Counted from the first letter of the stretch, positions 21,365 to 32,816 are shown. The stretch: 64,000 bases of DNA from Bactericera cockerelli (GCA_024516035.1 CM044957.1:3879017-3943016); one strand, 5' to 3'. A program made the numbers and translations. Notes: generated by a model from the letters alone, not told the origin.

Positions 21365-22008
21365 GCTGTCCAACTGGCTTTGTAAATATCATGACCTCGC
21401 TTTGTAAAATCATGGCCTATCTTTGTAAATATCATGACCGTCTGGCCGAACTTTCTAAATATCATGGCCTAGCTTTGTAAATATCATGGCCTAGCTTTGT
21501 AAAATCATGGCTGAACTTTGTAAATATCATGACCGTCTGGCTAAGCTTTCTAAATATCATGGCTAAGCTTTGTAAATATCCTGGCCTAGCTTTGTAAATA
21601 TCATGGCCTAGCTTTGTAAAATCATGGCTGAACTTTGTAAATATCATGACCGTCTGGCTAAGCTTTCTAAATATCATGACTAAGCTTTGTAAATATCCTG
21701 GCCTAGCTTTGTAAATATCATTGCATAGCTTTGTAAATATCATGGCCGAGCTTTGTAAATATCATTGCATAGCTTTGTAAATATCATGGCCGAGCTTTGT
21801 AAATATCATTGCATAGCTTTGTAAATATCATGGCCGAGCTTTGTAAATATCATTGCATAGCTTTGTAAATATCATGGCCGAGCTTTGTAAATATCATTGC
21901 ATAGCTTTGTAAATATCATGGCCGAGCTTTGTAAATATCATTGCATAGCTTTGTAAATATCATGGCCGATCTTTGTAAATATCATGGCTGAGCTTCGCCA
22001 TCTAGCAA
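21365..22008. repeat. 22-bp tandem array with higher-order structure
   Basis: Units of 20-22 bp contain GCTTTGTAAATATCAT. From about 21715 they form a regular 44-bp dimer alternating CATGGCCGA and CATTGCATA. The proximal part has a longer repeat including GACCGTCTGGCTAAGC. Confidence 0.96.
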
Positions 22009-22264
22009 ATGATGAGTAGATACATTACATACGAGTACATGGACATGATAGGGAGATGCAATATTGTTTCAGGATATTAACATAATTCCGTGCAACCTCG
22101 TGGAATATTGAATAAATGCGAAAAGATAGATATATGAATATATAGAGAGAGAGAGAGAGTGAGAGAAAAAAATTCTCACATACATTATCAGCAAGGCCAT
22201 TGCAATTTTTGTTGCCCATCAAATTGATCAAAAGTGCCGCAAACAAGACGTGACGTTCCATCAA

Positions 22265-22412
22265 AAGTTTCTTAATTCCACGGAACCGCTTTCGCATTAC
22301 TTTACCTTTACATCCATGGCATTCCAGAAACGAAATACTCGATCAGAATTTTCCGCTCCGGCCGGGATTCGAACCCGCACCCTTCGAGTCAACAACCTAT
22401 GCTCTTCACCAC
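22265..22412 (-). mobile_element. SINE-F copy
   Basis: On the minus strand, GGGTGCGGGTTCGAATCCCG (box B) is followed by AATTTTCTGATCGAGTATTTCG-type body sequence ending near AAAGCGGTTCCGTGGAATTA. The same body recurs at 27447-27540. Confidence 0.7.
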
Positions 22413-22533
22413 TAATTATTATCAAGACGGGGTTTACTACATATCGCAACATTCGCTAAACAAACAAACAGCCACACAGCTACTCATATTAACCTTACAC
22501 AGTTTGAATAGAGCAGTCAGATATTCTCAACGT

Positions 22534-22716
22534 GCCACTGGTAGTCAAGTGCTTCACGCGCTAGTCTAGTAATGCAGGTAGCGTAGGAATCCGTTAGTTC
22601 GAATCCCAGTGTATGAATATTTCGTTATTAATTTGAGTTTATGACCATAGGTGGTAGAAAATGCTTTAACCTCACCTAGTTGTTACCTTCCACTAAAGAG
22701 TGTTATCATTATTATT
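22534..22716 (+). mobile_element. SINE-B copy
   Basis: CCACTGGTAGTCAAGTGCTT starts the head; box B is AGTTCGAATCCCA. About 25 bp of the middle body are missing. The 3' end is ACTAAAGAGTGTTATCATTA. Confidence 0.9.
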
Positions 22717-22879
22717 ATTATGAATTCGCTGGTTGTTATATGTAACTTTTGTTCCTCAATTTATTTATTTTCCACCTCAAATTAACCTTTCAAAAATTGG
22801 AGAGCGGAAAAGCCATTTGGAATTGACAAAAAAAAAAGCTGCACTAGTGATATTACAAAAAGTATGACGAGTACAAAAA

Positions 22880-23760
22880 ATAGTGGGAGTTAAACCGAAA
22901 GAAGGAGTAGGAGGAGGAGGAGAGAGATGGTCGGAAATAACATTTTTAGGACACATTGAAAAATATGAAATGGACAAAAAAAAATACGCGATGGAAGAGA
23001 TAGAGAAAATAGGAAGAGGGGGAGAGATAAATACATAAATATGTAGGTATAATGTGGAGAGAGTGATAGAGAGACAGCGAGAAAAGGGGGAGGGAAAGAG
23101 ACAGAGAGAGGGCAAAACGGTAGAGAAAGAGAGAGAGAGAGAGATAGTACACAGTACCTAATGAAGAGAGAGAAATAGAGACCCAGGAAAAGAGGGAGAA
23201 AGATAATACATTATTGAGTGAAGAGGAAGAGAGATAGATAGAGAAATACAGAGAGGGAATGATAAAGAGAGGTAGAAGTGGGGAGAGAGAGAGAGAGGTG
23301 ATAGAGAGAGAAAAGGGGAGGGGGGAGATAAAAAGAGAGAGAGTGGGGATAAAGAGAGAGAGAGAGAGTAGGTAGTACTTAAAGAGTAAAATATAATGAA
23401 GAGAAAGTTAAAGAGTGATAGATAAAGAGTGGAGAGGGAGATATGGCTACTAGAGAGACCAAGGAAAAGAGGGAGAGAGATAATACACATTATATTTTGG
23501 AGAGACGATAGGTAGATAGATAAAGAAATAAAGAGGTAGAAAGAGAGAGAGGGGCAGACAAAGAGAGGGTACACAGTAGTTGGAGAGAGCGAGAGAGAGA
23601 GAGAGAGGGGTAGAAAAAAAGAGAGAAAGAAGAGAGAGGGGAGTCGGAGAGAGGGGTATACACTATACAGTAGAAGGATAGAAAGAGAGAGAGAGAGAGT
23701 TAGAAAAAAGTGAAAAAGAGAGGGGGGAAGAGAGAGAAATAAATAGAGCATTTTTTTTTT
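22880..23760. repeat. Purine-rich (GA) region
   Basis: GAGAGA blocks alternate with GATAGA, AAGAGG and CAGTA-containing spacers. Motifs such as AGAGACCAAGGAAAAGAGGG recur about 280 bp apart, so a longer degenerate unit may exist. Minus-strand SLSLS frames are artefacts. Confidence 0.9.
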
Positions 23761-23764
23761 AAAT

Positions 23765-24185
23765 ATGAACAAAAAATAGAACGAAAAAAAAAAAATGGAA
23801 CCTCACATCTCATGTGAAATATTAATTGCACGACACAGAGCCAGGGTTTGACAGATCCCAAACCCTGCTCGCTTTGCAGCCCTTCAAAATAACTCGAAAA
23901 GGGTGTCACCCCGCTTACGATAGACCCTCAGACTGATGAATAAGTAATCTATTTCCAACATCATTTAAGAGACGAGAAGAAATCTGTTAAATTAAGTCAT
24001 GTTTGTACAAAACGTTAGTTAACTAAACGGCTCAGTAGGCTTTGTTAAGCTACCCGAGGCTAGTAGAAACAGTTGAGGTTTATTTATTTACACTTTATTT
24101 TTATACAAAAGTATCAAAAAATAAGTTATTAACAAGGAATAAAAACTTTAAAACATCTACAAAATAAAATACAGAACAACATTAT
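23765..24185. other. Unassigned sequence
   Basis: No gene or known repeat is recognised here. Confidence 0.3.
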
Positions 24186-24189
24186 TTCT

Positions 24190-24262
24190 TCTCTTCTTCT
24201 ATGCTGTCTTATCCCGCTTAAGCAGGGTCGACGTTGTTTAACCTCATGGTTGAGATTGGTTG
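24190..24262 (-). mobile_element. G repeat, 3' end
   Basis: TTATCCCGCTTAAGCAGGGT and CAACCTCATGG-type sequence match, in reverse complement, a copy at 45455-45545. On its sense strand the repeat ends in GAAGAAG, which looks like a retrotransposon tail. Confidence 0.6.
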
Positions 24263-24369
24263 GTTTTGGCACATTTTTTACGGCTGGATGCCCTTCGTAA
24301 CACCAACGATTCTATTTGATTTAACGTCCTAAATAAGAACGGGGGTTTTACCCTCCTAGAACAACATTA

Positions 24370-24440
24370 TTTAAATTTTATTAAAGCGAGTTTGAGTAGT
24401 TGTGATATCATCACGCAAGTGATTAAAAATGTAATAACTT
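24370..24440 (+). mobile_element. SINE-A 3' fragment
   Basis: ATTAAAGCGAGTTTGAGTAG through GTAATAACTTTT matches the SINE-A body. The head and box B are absent. Confidence 0.75.
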
Positions 24441-24444
24441 TTTT

Positions 24445-24750
24445 TCCTCGCTTTATACGAGAATCTGCTCTCTCTCAATTTGAGAGACAGATCTCAACTA
24501 AAATAAAATACCCTCTAATTTTCAATGATTACTTAAATAAATCTCTATGTATAAAACTCAAATCTTATGTCCCCTAAAGTTCAATATTAAATCTTTATTA
24601 CCTGTTCCTCCAGCACTATTATACGTAATGACAATGAAAGCGTTGATTCACTCATTAAATATCGGAAAAACTAAATATGTACACTATGATTAAAAAAAAA
24701 AGGATATTGGCGCAAACGACTTACCCCAGTAGAGTTAAAGCGTCTAAGAG
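24445..24750. other. Unassigned sequence
   Basis: AT-rich. A small inverted repeat (CTCTCTCAATTTGAGAGA) lies at 24470-24488. Confidence 0.35.
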
Positions 24751-24753
24751 GAG

Positions 24754-24754
24754 G

Positions 24755-24787
<33 letters not shown>

Positions 24788-24862
24788 ACCACAGCCCAAA
24801 CGGTAAGAGATATTGAAATTTTCATGAGAGTACACTCTCCCCCCCCCCCCCCCCCCCCCCCT
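24754..24862. repeat. Poly-A and poly-C runs
   Basis: About 30 A at 24755-24785 and about 21 C at 24841-24861, 55 bp apart. Similar C-runs occur at 20938-20959, 27129-27150 and 42490-42504. Confidence 0.95.
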
Positions 24863-25175
24863 AAATCACCGTCAAACTACCTAAAATAATTATCAAAATT
24901 AGCATTTTCAAGATATCGGGATATTCTGGTCCAATAATGATTCAAATCGGCGACAAAGTGCCGAGATTTAGCTAGTGTATTACTTTAGTATATATATTAT
25001 GTACTCACCTACTCACAGAAGCGTGATGTATCAGAATACCAGAATGGTATTATAACAGGTACATTTATGATCTGAATTGATGGATAATCTCCTTCTCATA
25101 ATAAAATTTCAATTTTTGTATCTGAACTTTTGAATGATAAAATATCAATTTAATGATGTGACCTTTTGAATGATA
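24863..25175. other. Unassigned sequence
   Basis: No feature recognised before the inverted-repeat element. Confidence 0.3.
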
Positions 25176-25559
25176 ATTGAATGGGTGAGTAGAAGAACCA
25201 GGAATGTCAAAAATCGATTTTTTTTTTTTCGTAGAATTAGAAGGAATGTACTCTTTTCTATCATCTCTGTAAATATGAAGGAGAAATACCCCTTAAAAGT
25301 ATATTTTTTTTCGATTTTAAAGTGGGGGAAGCGGAAAAAAAATCTGATGTAAAACAAGGATTGTAACAAAATTACTGACCACTTTTGCTAGTGGTATTAG
25401 TACCTAGTTGTGAGAATCTTGTCGAATAACAAGGAATGTAAAATTTAATTTTGTTATACTCATTAGCATCAGGAAAGCAAAAATAAGACAAATCTTATTT
25501 TCGCTTTCCTGAAAAGTCGATTTTTGACATTCCTGGTTCTTCTACTCACCCATTCAATT
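25176..25559. mobile_element. 384-bp element with perfect 43-bp inverted ends
   Basis: AATTGAATGGGTGAGTAGAA at the left tip continues for 43 bp and is exactly complementary to 25517-25559. A second internal inverted repeat lies at 25471-25512 (AGGAAAGC/GCTTTCCT). No transposase is encoded. No certain target duplication was found. Confidence 0.8.
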
Positions 25560-25659
25560 CATGTTTCTTGGGGCATACATAAATTTATATATTGAGAATC
25601 ATATAAATCTTAGCATTCATGCATTGATGACCCACGAGTATGTTTAGTTATTACCTACA

Positions 25660-25710
25660 TTGCCTTGTAGTTAAGTGCTAGTATCGTAATCCAGGTAGCT
25701 TATTTTTTTA
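25660..25710 (+). mobile_element. SINE-B head remnant
   Basis: TTGTAGTTAAGTGCTAGTAT and CGTAATCCAGGTAGCTTA match the first half of the head with deletions. Confidence 0.5.
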
Positions 25711-25810
25711 TTTTATTTTTTATTTTTAATATAATACACGGGCGGACCCTATACTATCTAATTATAATTGTACCCTAACTATCAAAAAATAATTTTAAAT
25801 ATAACAATGT

Positions 25811-26030
25811 AAAAAAAAAAAAAAAAAAAAAAAAAAACAGTTTTAAGTCAAATAAAACAGAGAAAGAAGCGAAAGGAAGCAAAGAGCGATATAGTAAGAG
25901 AGAGAGAGAGAGAGAGAGAGAAAGAGTGAGTGTAAAAGTGAGAGAAAGAGAAAAAGAGAAAAAGAGAGAGAGAGAGAGAAAGAAAGAAAGAAGGAGGGAG
26001 GGAGAGGAAAAAGAGAAGGAAAAGATGATG
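25811..26030. repeat. Poly-A run and purine tract
   Basis: About 28 A are followed by GA/GAAA repeats. This tract lies directly 3' of the reverse transcriptase remnant on its coding strand. Confidence 0.92.
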
Positions 26031-26031
26031 T

Positions 26032-26487
26032 TCAATGGTTAAGGTAGAATTGTTTGATGGAAGTTACAGTAGTACAGAAGAAATCGATACTGTCTTTCAG
26101 TGTGTTAGCATTCCTTTGAAAACGGATCATTGGGGAGTTCTGTAAATAGTTCGTCCGAACAAATCGAGGTCTGAATGGGAGTGGCGCACGAGTGGCCATA
26201 CGCCCAGGTACATTTATATTTATGGACGAAAGGAGTTCAGGAACTGTTAAGTGGGAGTGAAGAATATTAAAAAAAAAGACCATATCAAACATTTCTCTCC
26301 TTTTCTTTAGAGGAAGTAAACGGAGTTGGTGTTCCAAAGAATCATAGGATTCCTCAGGACAACCAAGCTTTCTACTCATGATTCTCAGGGCCTTATGTTG
26401 AATGGACTCCATCCGAGCAGAATAGAACTCATAAGACGGATTCCAAGCTGTAGAGGAAAATTCTAGGACACTACGCACCAAAGCTTA
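26032..26487 (-). pseudogene. Non-LTR retrotransposon RT C-terminal remnant
   Basis: About 150 codons are open on the minus strand, ending at a TGA at 26032-26034. The start of the segment has the pattern LVRSVLEF...WNP followed by RMESIQHKALR. That pattern marks the region after the reverse transcriptase fingers/palm in Jockey- and CR1-type non-LTR elements, which copy their RNA at a nicked target. Upstream coding sequence is cut off at about 26487, where SINE-B sequence begins. The catalytic YxDD region is therefore absent and the piece cannot encode an active enzyme. A listed start as methionine depends on a GTG codon, so there is no true initiation here. Clade assignment is inference from motif memory. 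Confidence 0.75.
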
Positions 26488-26580
26488 GGGATCCGTTGGT
26501 TTGAATCCCACCCAGTGCATGAATTTTTCCTCATTAATTTGCGTTTGTGACCAAATAATAATATTGAGACTCTGTGCGAA
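26486..26580 (+). mobile_element. SINE-B middle fragment
   Basis: AGGGATCCGTTGGTTTGAAT to GACTCTGTG covers box B and the proximal body. Its left edge coincides with the broken 5' edge of the RT remnant. Confidence 0.85.
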
Positions 26581-26619
26581 AGTCAATGATATGGACATTC
26601 TATCATTGCGAAAAAATCC

Positions 26620-27032
26620 GACCGAAAGAGAGAGGGGTGAGAGAGAGGGAGAGATAAAGAGAGCTAAGTCGTGGGAGATTTATATTTTAACAAGAGGAGG
26701 AGATGAGCTTTCAGGAAACGAAAGAGAAAAGAGATGTACATAGATAGACGGGGGACAAAAAATAATACTCAGTACAAAGTGAGGAGAAAGAAAGAGAGAG
26801 AGAGAGAGATAGCAGGGGAGCAAGGAGAGAAAAAATGAGAGAGATACTTACAGATAGAGAGAGAGAAGAGAAAGGAAGCAAGAGAGAGAGAGAGAGGGAG
26901 ATAGAGCTAAAGAAGGCTAACAGGAATAGATCAGAGAGAGACAGAAAGAGAGAGACAGAGACAGAAAAAGAGAGAGAGAGCAAGAGAATAGAGAGAGCAA
27001 GAGAAAGGAGAGAGAGAGAGAAAAGGATCTGT
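26620..27032. repeat. Purine-rich (GA) region
   Basis: GAGAGA and AGACAGA blocks with short unique interruptions. Confidence 0.92.
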
Positions 27033-27034
27033 TG

Positions 27035-27446
27035 AATGACTCCTCCAGGAAAAAGAATGTAATTTAAAATTTGAGGGGTATAAATTTTCATTTAGGTACG
27101 TTTTTCCTTCCTAGAAGGAAACCCACTGAACCCCCCCCCCCCCCCCCCCCTCCTCTCCCACTCGCCTGGGCATTCTAATACTGCTTTACCTTTGTTTACT
27201 TTTAGTAGACCATAAGTCACCGAGAGAACCTACAGCAATACTTCAAATAGTAATTGGGGCGAAAGATTCAAGGAATGGATGCTCAAAGACACAGATGCAG
27301 ATGTCAGAAGTGGGACGAATAAAATGAATGATCTTCAATCTGATTGAAACACAATATATTTTGTATCTCCAACAGCAAATCTTTTGTCGAAAGAACTTAA
27401 GTTTTCGGTCAAAATCGTAATATAATATATTTTTTTAGTTAATTGT
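27035..27446. other. Unassigned, with a poly-C run
   Basis: A run of about 21 C sits at 27129-27150. GAATGATCTTCAATCTGATT at about 27325 is similar to 31660, hinting at another dispersed repeat. Confidence 0.35.
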
Positions 27447-27540
27447 ATTCCGGAACTGCTTTCACATTACTTCAGGGCACTTTAACTTTACATCCATGCT
27501 ATTCCAGAAACGAAAAAACTCGGTCAGAATTTTCCTCGCT
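27447..27540 (-). mobile_element. SINE-F body fragment
   Basis: TTCCGGAACTGCTTTCACAT and CCATGCTATTCCAGAAACGA match the SINE-F body at 22276-22350. The head is missing. Confidence 0.7.
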
Positions 27541-27640
27541 GTCCTAACCTCGCTGGACGTTGGTTAACTTCAGTGAGAGAAAGAGAACGGATGCATTCAA
27601 CGTGTCATCGACTCTGGCTGAAGTTACCTTACCCTGCCTC
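27541..27640 (-). mobile_element. S5 SINE head fragment
   Basis: On the minus strand it reads AGCCAGAGTCGATGACACGT, TTGAATGCATCCG and AACCAACGTCCAGCGAGG, i.e. the 5' half of the 5S-like head. Confidence 0.78.
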
Positions 27641-27795
27641 AGTAGGGCGGGGAATAGCCAGCCGGAAATGTATTTCCATGATGACCATCGATGTATTCAA
27701 GAACATTCACCATCCATGTTCTCACTACGCTGGACGTTGCTTAACTTCAGCGATCAGATGAACTGGTTTATTCAACGTGCAATTTGCGCTAGGTA
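27641..27795 (-). mobile_element. S5 SINE head and proximal body
   Basis: A second 5S-like head in the same orientation contains GTTGAATAAACCAGTTCATC and GAAGTTAAGCAACGTCCAGC, then GGCTATTCCCCGCCC of the body. Two S5 pieces lie head to tail. Confidence 0.8.
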
Positions 27796-27799
27796 TATC

Positions 27800-28163
27800 T
27801 GGTGTTACCATTGTTAAGTTGTTGTTTATGTGTGGGAGGTAGAAGTCAGAACGAAGAATCTTGTTTTGTTAGAGGATATGAGAGAAGCTATGCATTCTAT
27901 GGAATTATAAATTGTGTTATTGACCATCCAAGAGGTGCTTCACAGATAGAAATAATTTATCTCAAGGTGCGATTTGTATAGAAAAAATACATTCTTTTCT
28001 GAAGCTGGTATAGGTAGGTATACATATTATTGGCTTTGTATCTCTTAATCTAGACATCTCCTTTCAGAAACAGAATTTTAAGTATTTCTAATGTTTTTAT
28101 GTAGGTACACACGAAATAATACTATTGTATTTACGTGTAAAAACAGGAGTTTCAGGTTTGACC
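27800..28163. other. Unassigned sequence
   Basis: No gene or repeat recognised. Confidence 0.3.
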
Positions 28164-28177
28164 TTGTAGTGCTTTAC

Positions 28178-28427
28178 TTACTTACTTACTCCGAGGGCCA
28201 CTGATACCTGAAGTGGTATTTAGCCTCTTCCACATGCTGCCTCCATATTTGTCTGTCATCTGATTCTTCCATAGTTATATTCCTGATTTGAAGGTCTTTA
28301 ATTACTTGATTCCAGAATCTTGTCCTAGGCCTTCCTCTGGGTCTTCGACTGAGTGGTACTTTTTGAAGGACTTGTCTTGCGGTTGAACTTTCCTCTTTTC
28401 TCAGAACATGTCCTATCCTATCAAAAT
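28178..28427 (-). pseudogene. 5'-truncated LINE insertion, ORF C-terminus
   Basis: The minus strand is open for 79 codons from 28425 to the TAA at 28186-28188. It contains RIGHVLRKEE, a basic RRPRGRPRTRFW block and a final DDRQIWRQHVEEAKYHF. The GHVLR...GRPR...W arrangement is typical of the C-terminal tail of RTE-like and related non-LTR retrotransposons. The stop codon is followed directly by (GTAA)n. A perfect 14-bp repeat, TTGTAGTGCTTTAC, flanks both sides (28164-28177 and 28428-28441), which shows target-primed insertion of a severely 5'-truncated copy. The reading frame has no internal stop, so the insertion is probably young. It has no start codon or catalytic domain and is not functional. 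Confidence 0.88.
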
Positions 28428-28444
28428 TTGTAGTGCTTTACGAG

Positions 28445-28734
28445 AATAAAAAGGACAGGAGCAAATTTTCAATCATTGACTTTAAAAGAAACAATTATAT
28501 TTAATTTTATAAAATTTGGTTTCCAACATTTCTGAAAGTAGAAGCTTACTTTTTCAAACAAGACAGATGCCAATTTCAATCCTAAAAGGGAAATGCAAAA
28601 AGCACAAGATGCGAATCTGGCTAAGGGGCGCCACTCTTGAGAGGAAAATATGATAAAGTCAGATCTTTTCATTTCAGGGAATAATGGCAAGAATAAAGCA
28701 CATCTTGAATATCAAAATATTGTTCCACCTTTCT
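28445..28734. other. Unassigned sequence
   Basis: Short open frames on both strands without recognisable domains. Confidence 0.3.
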
Positions 28735-28974
28735 ACTCTCTCTTTCTATCTCTCCCTCTCTTTCATTATTTCACTGAGACATTCTGGTCTCTCTCTTTCT
28801 TTTTTCACTCAGAAAAACTTTTCTCTCTTTTAACTATTCTTTCTCTCTCTTTCTTCCTCTAAGACTAATTCTGTTCCCTCTCTTTCCCTTCTTCTTTCTT
28901 TCGTCCTTATTTCTCTCTCCCTCTCTCTTTTTAGAAGATTATGATACCAAGAATGACAAGCTAGAGAGAGAGAG

Positions 28975-29029
<55 letters not shown>

Positions 29030-29032
29030 GCT
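28735..29032. repeat. CT tract followed by GA tract
   Basis: Pyrimidine repeats run to about 28930 and purine repeats from 28960 to 29030. The two arms are complementary and can form a hairpin. Confidence 0.9.
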
Positions 29033-29034
29033 AC

Positions 29035-29825
29035 TAAATGCGCGTAAAAAGAGGAATTAAAAATTAGAGTATCTAAAATAAACTGTAGACTTCAGTTTTC
29101 AAACATATATAGTTTAAAGTTCATAGCGAATATAAGCCTATTGACCTAGCACACTAGGGTTGTACTATTTTCTGCTCTAACTTGGATGTCACTCATACCT
29201 CTTGAGGGAAAATGAGTATCTGCTTTTATGGCTAAATAACACACGAAAATATAAAATAAAATTCATATTATTCTGAGCTACACGCTATAATTATGACATA
29301 ATAACACAAAGAATTAATTTATTAATTATATATTTATTTAATTGCACGAAATTCTCATGAGTTTGATTTCACGAAGGGAACATCAATTTGTAATCAACTA
29401 CGTTGCTAGATACATGAGGTGTTTGAGGAGGTACAAACCGTCCTCTGAGGTAAATTGAGTAGTCTCTTTTAAGTGAGTAGCTTATTAGAAGTATTTCAGT
29501 GGGATACTGTGAAACGTGTGCGGCGGAAGAAACTTGTAATTCTGCCACATCCACTGAAATGTGATTTATAACATCGCAAAAAAATCATACATTTATATTA
29601 TTTTTCCACAAACATTACTCACAAGTAGTACGTTCTGTTTATCTATCAAAGACTTACTTGAATTTACAACAACAAAAAATGAACATTATATTTACACGGA
29701 AAAATATTCAGTAGGAAATATTATGCGACAAGCTGAGAAAAGTTTTGAAGAAGGGGGAATACAAAAGAGTGTAAAGCAAACTTATAAAAATGAGAAAAAA
29801 TGCAAACAACACAGAAAGACGTAAA
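29035..29825. other. Unassigned, SINE-E-like trace
   Basis: TTTTCTGCTCTAACTTGGAT and GGGAAAATGAGTATCTGC at 29168-29225 resemble the SINE-E body. The 87-codon frame at 29561-29824 shows no domain. Confidence 0.35.
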
Positions 29826-29829
29826 AGAT

Positions 29830-30222
29830 AAAGTGAGGAAAATGGGACAGAGGGAGGGAGGGAGGGAATTGAGGGGGAGAAGAGGAGTGAGAGAGGGAGG
29901 GACTTTGTGAGGCGAGGGAGAGAAAAATAAGGAAAGATTATATTATAATGGGAACAAAGCAGTGAAATGGAGCAGGAGAATGAGGGAGAGAAGGATAGAA
30001 AGAGATCGAGTTGAGGAAAAAAAGAGAAAAATAAAAAGAGAGATTGTGAGAGGTTGAAAGAGAGAGAGAGAGGAATAGAAAGATATTGAGAGAAGGAGGA
30101 AAAGATATTGAAAGAAATAAAAAGTGAGAATGAGCGAGGGTAAAAAGAGAGAAAGAGAGAGATAAGGAAGAAAATAAAGAGAGTACGAGAAAATCTAGAA
30201 GTGAGGTACACAAAAAATGTAA

Positions 30223-30255
<33 letters not shown>

Positions 30256-30600
30256 AAGAGAGAGAGAGGAAAAATAAGCCACATTAAGAGGGAAGAAACT
30301 TGAGGAAAAGAGGAAGGGGAAATTAAAAGACTACAAGATAGTGGGAGTGAAGTAGAGAAATATTGGTATAAAAATATACAAAGAGAGAGAAAGAGAGAGA
30401 GAGTGTGTGCAAAAAGAAGCGGGCAAAATTGAAAGGGAGAGGAAAGGAATTTTGCAGTAAAAGATGAGAGAAAGAGTGAGAGTGCTTAAAAAAGATACAG
30501 AAAGAAATGGTCTTAGGAGGTAAGGAGAAAGAGAAGATAAATTGAAACAGAGAAAGAGAGAGAGAAGGAAGAGAGACAGAGAAGAGAACAAGAAATCTTG
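29830..30600. repeat. Purine-rich (GA) region
   Basis: About 770 bp of GA, GGA and AAAG repeats with small unique islands. Minus-strand frames of 86-167 codons are low complexity (S, L, F). Confidence 0.92.
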
Positions 30601-30616
30601 AAACTTTTACGCCCTT

Positions 30617-31278
30617 GGCGTTAGGAGGACAAAGCAGTAACAGGAGAGTAGGAGAGTAGGAGAGTAGAACTGAAGCAGTGGAGTTACTAATAGAGGTTGG
30701 TTGCTGAAGATAGCTTTGCAGACTGGTGTTTTAATATTATTCAGCATGGTTCTGTGGTAATAGGAGAGTGGAACCGAAGCAGTGGAGTTACTAATAAAGG
30801 TTGGTTGCTGAAGATAGCTATGCAGACTAGTGTTCTAGATATTATTCAGCATGGTTCTGTAGTAACAGGAGAGTAGAACTGAAGCAGTGGAGTAACTAAT
30901 AGAGGTTGGTTGCTGAAGATAGCTATGCATACTGGTGTTCTAGATATTATTCAGCATGGTTCTGTGGTAATAGGAGAGTGGAACTGAAACAGTGGAGTAA
31001 CTAATAGAGGTTGGTTGCTGAAGATAGCTATGCATACTGGTGTTCTAGATATTATTCAGCATGGTTCTGTATTAACAGGAGAGTAGAACTGAAGCAGTGG
31101 AGTTACTAATAGAGATTGGTTGCTGAAGATAGCTATGCAGACTAGTGTTCTAGATATTATTCAGCATGGTTCTGTAGTAACAGGAGAGTAGAACTGAAGC
31201 AGTGGAGTTACTAATAGAGGTTGGTTGCTGAAGGTAGCTATGCAGACTAGTGTTCTAGATATTATTCAGCATGGTTCT
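30617..31278. repeat. 104-bp tandem array, about 6 units
   Basis: The unit contains AGGAGAGTAGAACTGAAGCA, AGGTTGGTTGCTGAAGATAG and ATTATTCAGCATGGTTCTGT. Units are over 90% alike by eye; spacing is 104-106 bp. A short AGGAGAGT triplication opens the array. Confidence 0.95.
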
Positions 31279-31279
31279 G

Positions 31280-32715
31280 TAAAAACTTGAACTGAAAAAT
31301 ACTCAAATAGGGAGATTTACTGTCTTTATTTGCAAGCCTGTCACTGAAATGTTAACTTGTTTAGATCTTGAGCTTTTGTGTGTGCTGCCCATTTTAGTGC
31401 ATAATATTTTTAGAAGACAAAAATTCATTGCGAATGTAGTGTATAATGCACGATCAAAATTCTTTTACACTGAAAGATTTTTTTGATATTATCGTCTATC
31501 AAACATCATAGTCCATAAATAATGAGAGTTAAAAATACCATTTTTAAATCCTTTCACCCTGTATCAATGGATCCATTATCTAACTCCCAGAAAACCATTA
31601 GTCCGTTCCCATGTATGGCCTACCAGAACCTCTGAACTCGATACAAAGTGGTTCACGAGATGAATGATCTTCAAACACCTCATGAAATAGAGACGAAGGC
31701 TCGAACTAGCGACCTCCTGCTGTGGAGACCATCATATTTCAATAGCTCATCCATTGGATCAACATAAACATGAATTCAGTATCTCTACCAGCAATCAGGT
31801 CAGTGTTCGACGACCTGGCATACAGATTACTTTTGAAACTGATTTGAATCAGGACTTGTTTTAAAATAAATATTTTTTAAATACTTACTTACTTTCCGTG
31901 TCCTCTTCCCATCATCAAATTTTCCTCCTCCAATGGTTAGCGACTTGGAGTGCTCTCTCGTTAGCCATCAAAAGATCGTTATGTGTATATGTATAGGCTC
32001 ATAGGCAGGGTCATGTTCAAAATTAAATAAAAACTAAAAAGTCAGATAGGCTGGTATTATTGTCTTCTGAATTATATTGTTTTGTAGCTTCTTGTGGTCC
32101 AAGTTGAAATTGTAATAAAATTGAGGAATGCACGTTTTCTTTTCAAAGTGCACTTTTATTTATCGTATGACATTCACAAAATTAAATAAGCAAAAAAAGA
32201 CAACAATAACGAAAAAAAAATTAAATGAATAGGTACAAGAATTTTTTCATTTGTACTCTTAGATCATTAATATAATCAATTGCATCAAGAAAACAAACTG
32301 TTAACAGCTATACAATATACCAATGCGACGATTAATATCTTCAAAGTTCAAAAGCTCGTAAAACTAAACAAGAAGAATTAATTTGTTTATTGTTGGGATG
32401 TCCCAGCGTTGCAGCTATGCAAGAGGGCCAATTTGTTGTAATAGGTTGATTAGGTTACCGAAAAGATATTTAAAGATAAAGAATCGGTGGTTGGGTGGAA
32501 GAGCTCCCTTGGGAGAATCCTGCCACGTTATCAAAGCCATTAATTTTTTTTTATATAAGTTATGGGTTCGTCATGGCTTTTTTGTTAAAGATCTCACCCA
32601 TCTGAGTGACTATCTAATTATATTGAAGTAACTAAGAAAATTTAAATTTTGATAATACACAGACCTATAGGTAGGTAAGATCTTCTTTTAAAAAAATGGA
32701 TAGCTTTCACAGTTG
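31280..32715. other. Unassigned, possible tRNA-like piece
   Basis: The minus strand at 31690-31752 reads AGGTCGCTAGTTCGAGCC, close to a box B, with TGAGCTATTGA upstream. I cannot place it in a family. At 32488-32520, GGTTGGGTGGAAGAGCTCCC recalls the L head. No genes were found. Confidence 0.35.
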
Positions 32716-32816
32716 AAGGACTCAGTCCGTGAATTATGAACCAAGCTATTGGGACTCAATCCGTGTATTATGAACCAAGCTATTGGGACTCAGTCCGTGT
32801 ATTATGAACCAAGCTA
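32716..32816. repeat. 34-bp repeat x 3
   Basis: GTATTATGAACCAAGCTATT followed by GGGACTCAGTCCGT occurs three times. A related motif (TTTGAACCAAGCTATTTGGA) lies at 38136, again beside an S5 copy. Confidence 0.88.

Noticed and set aside
21365..22008. CRISPR-like array
   Set aside because: The spacing is regular, but there are no unique spacers; the units are contiguous 20-22-bp tandem repeats in a eukaryotic setting.
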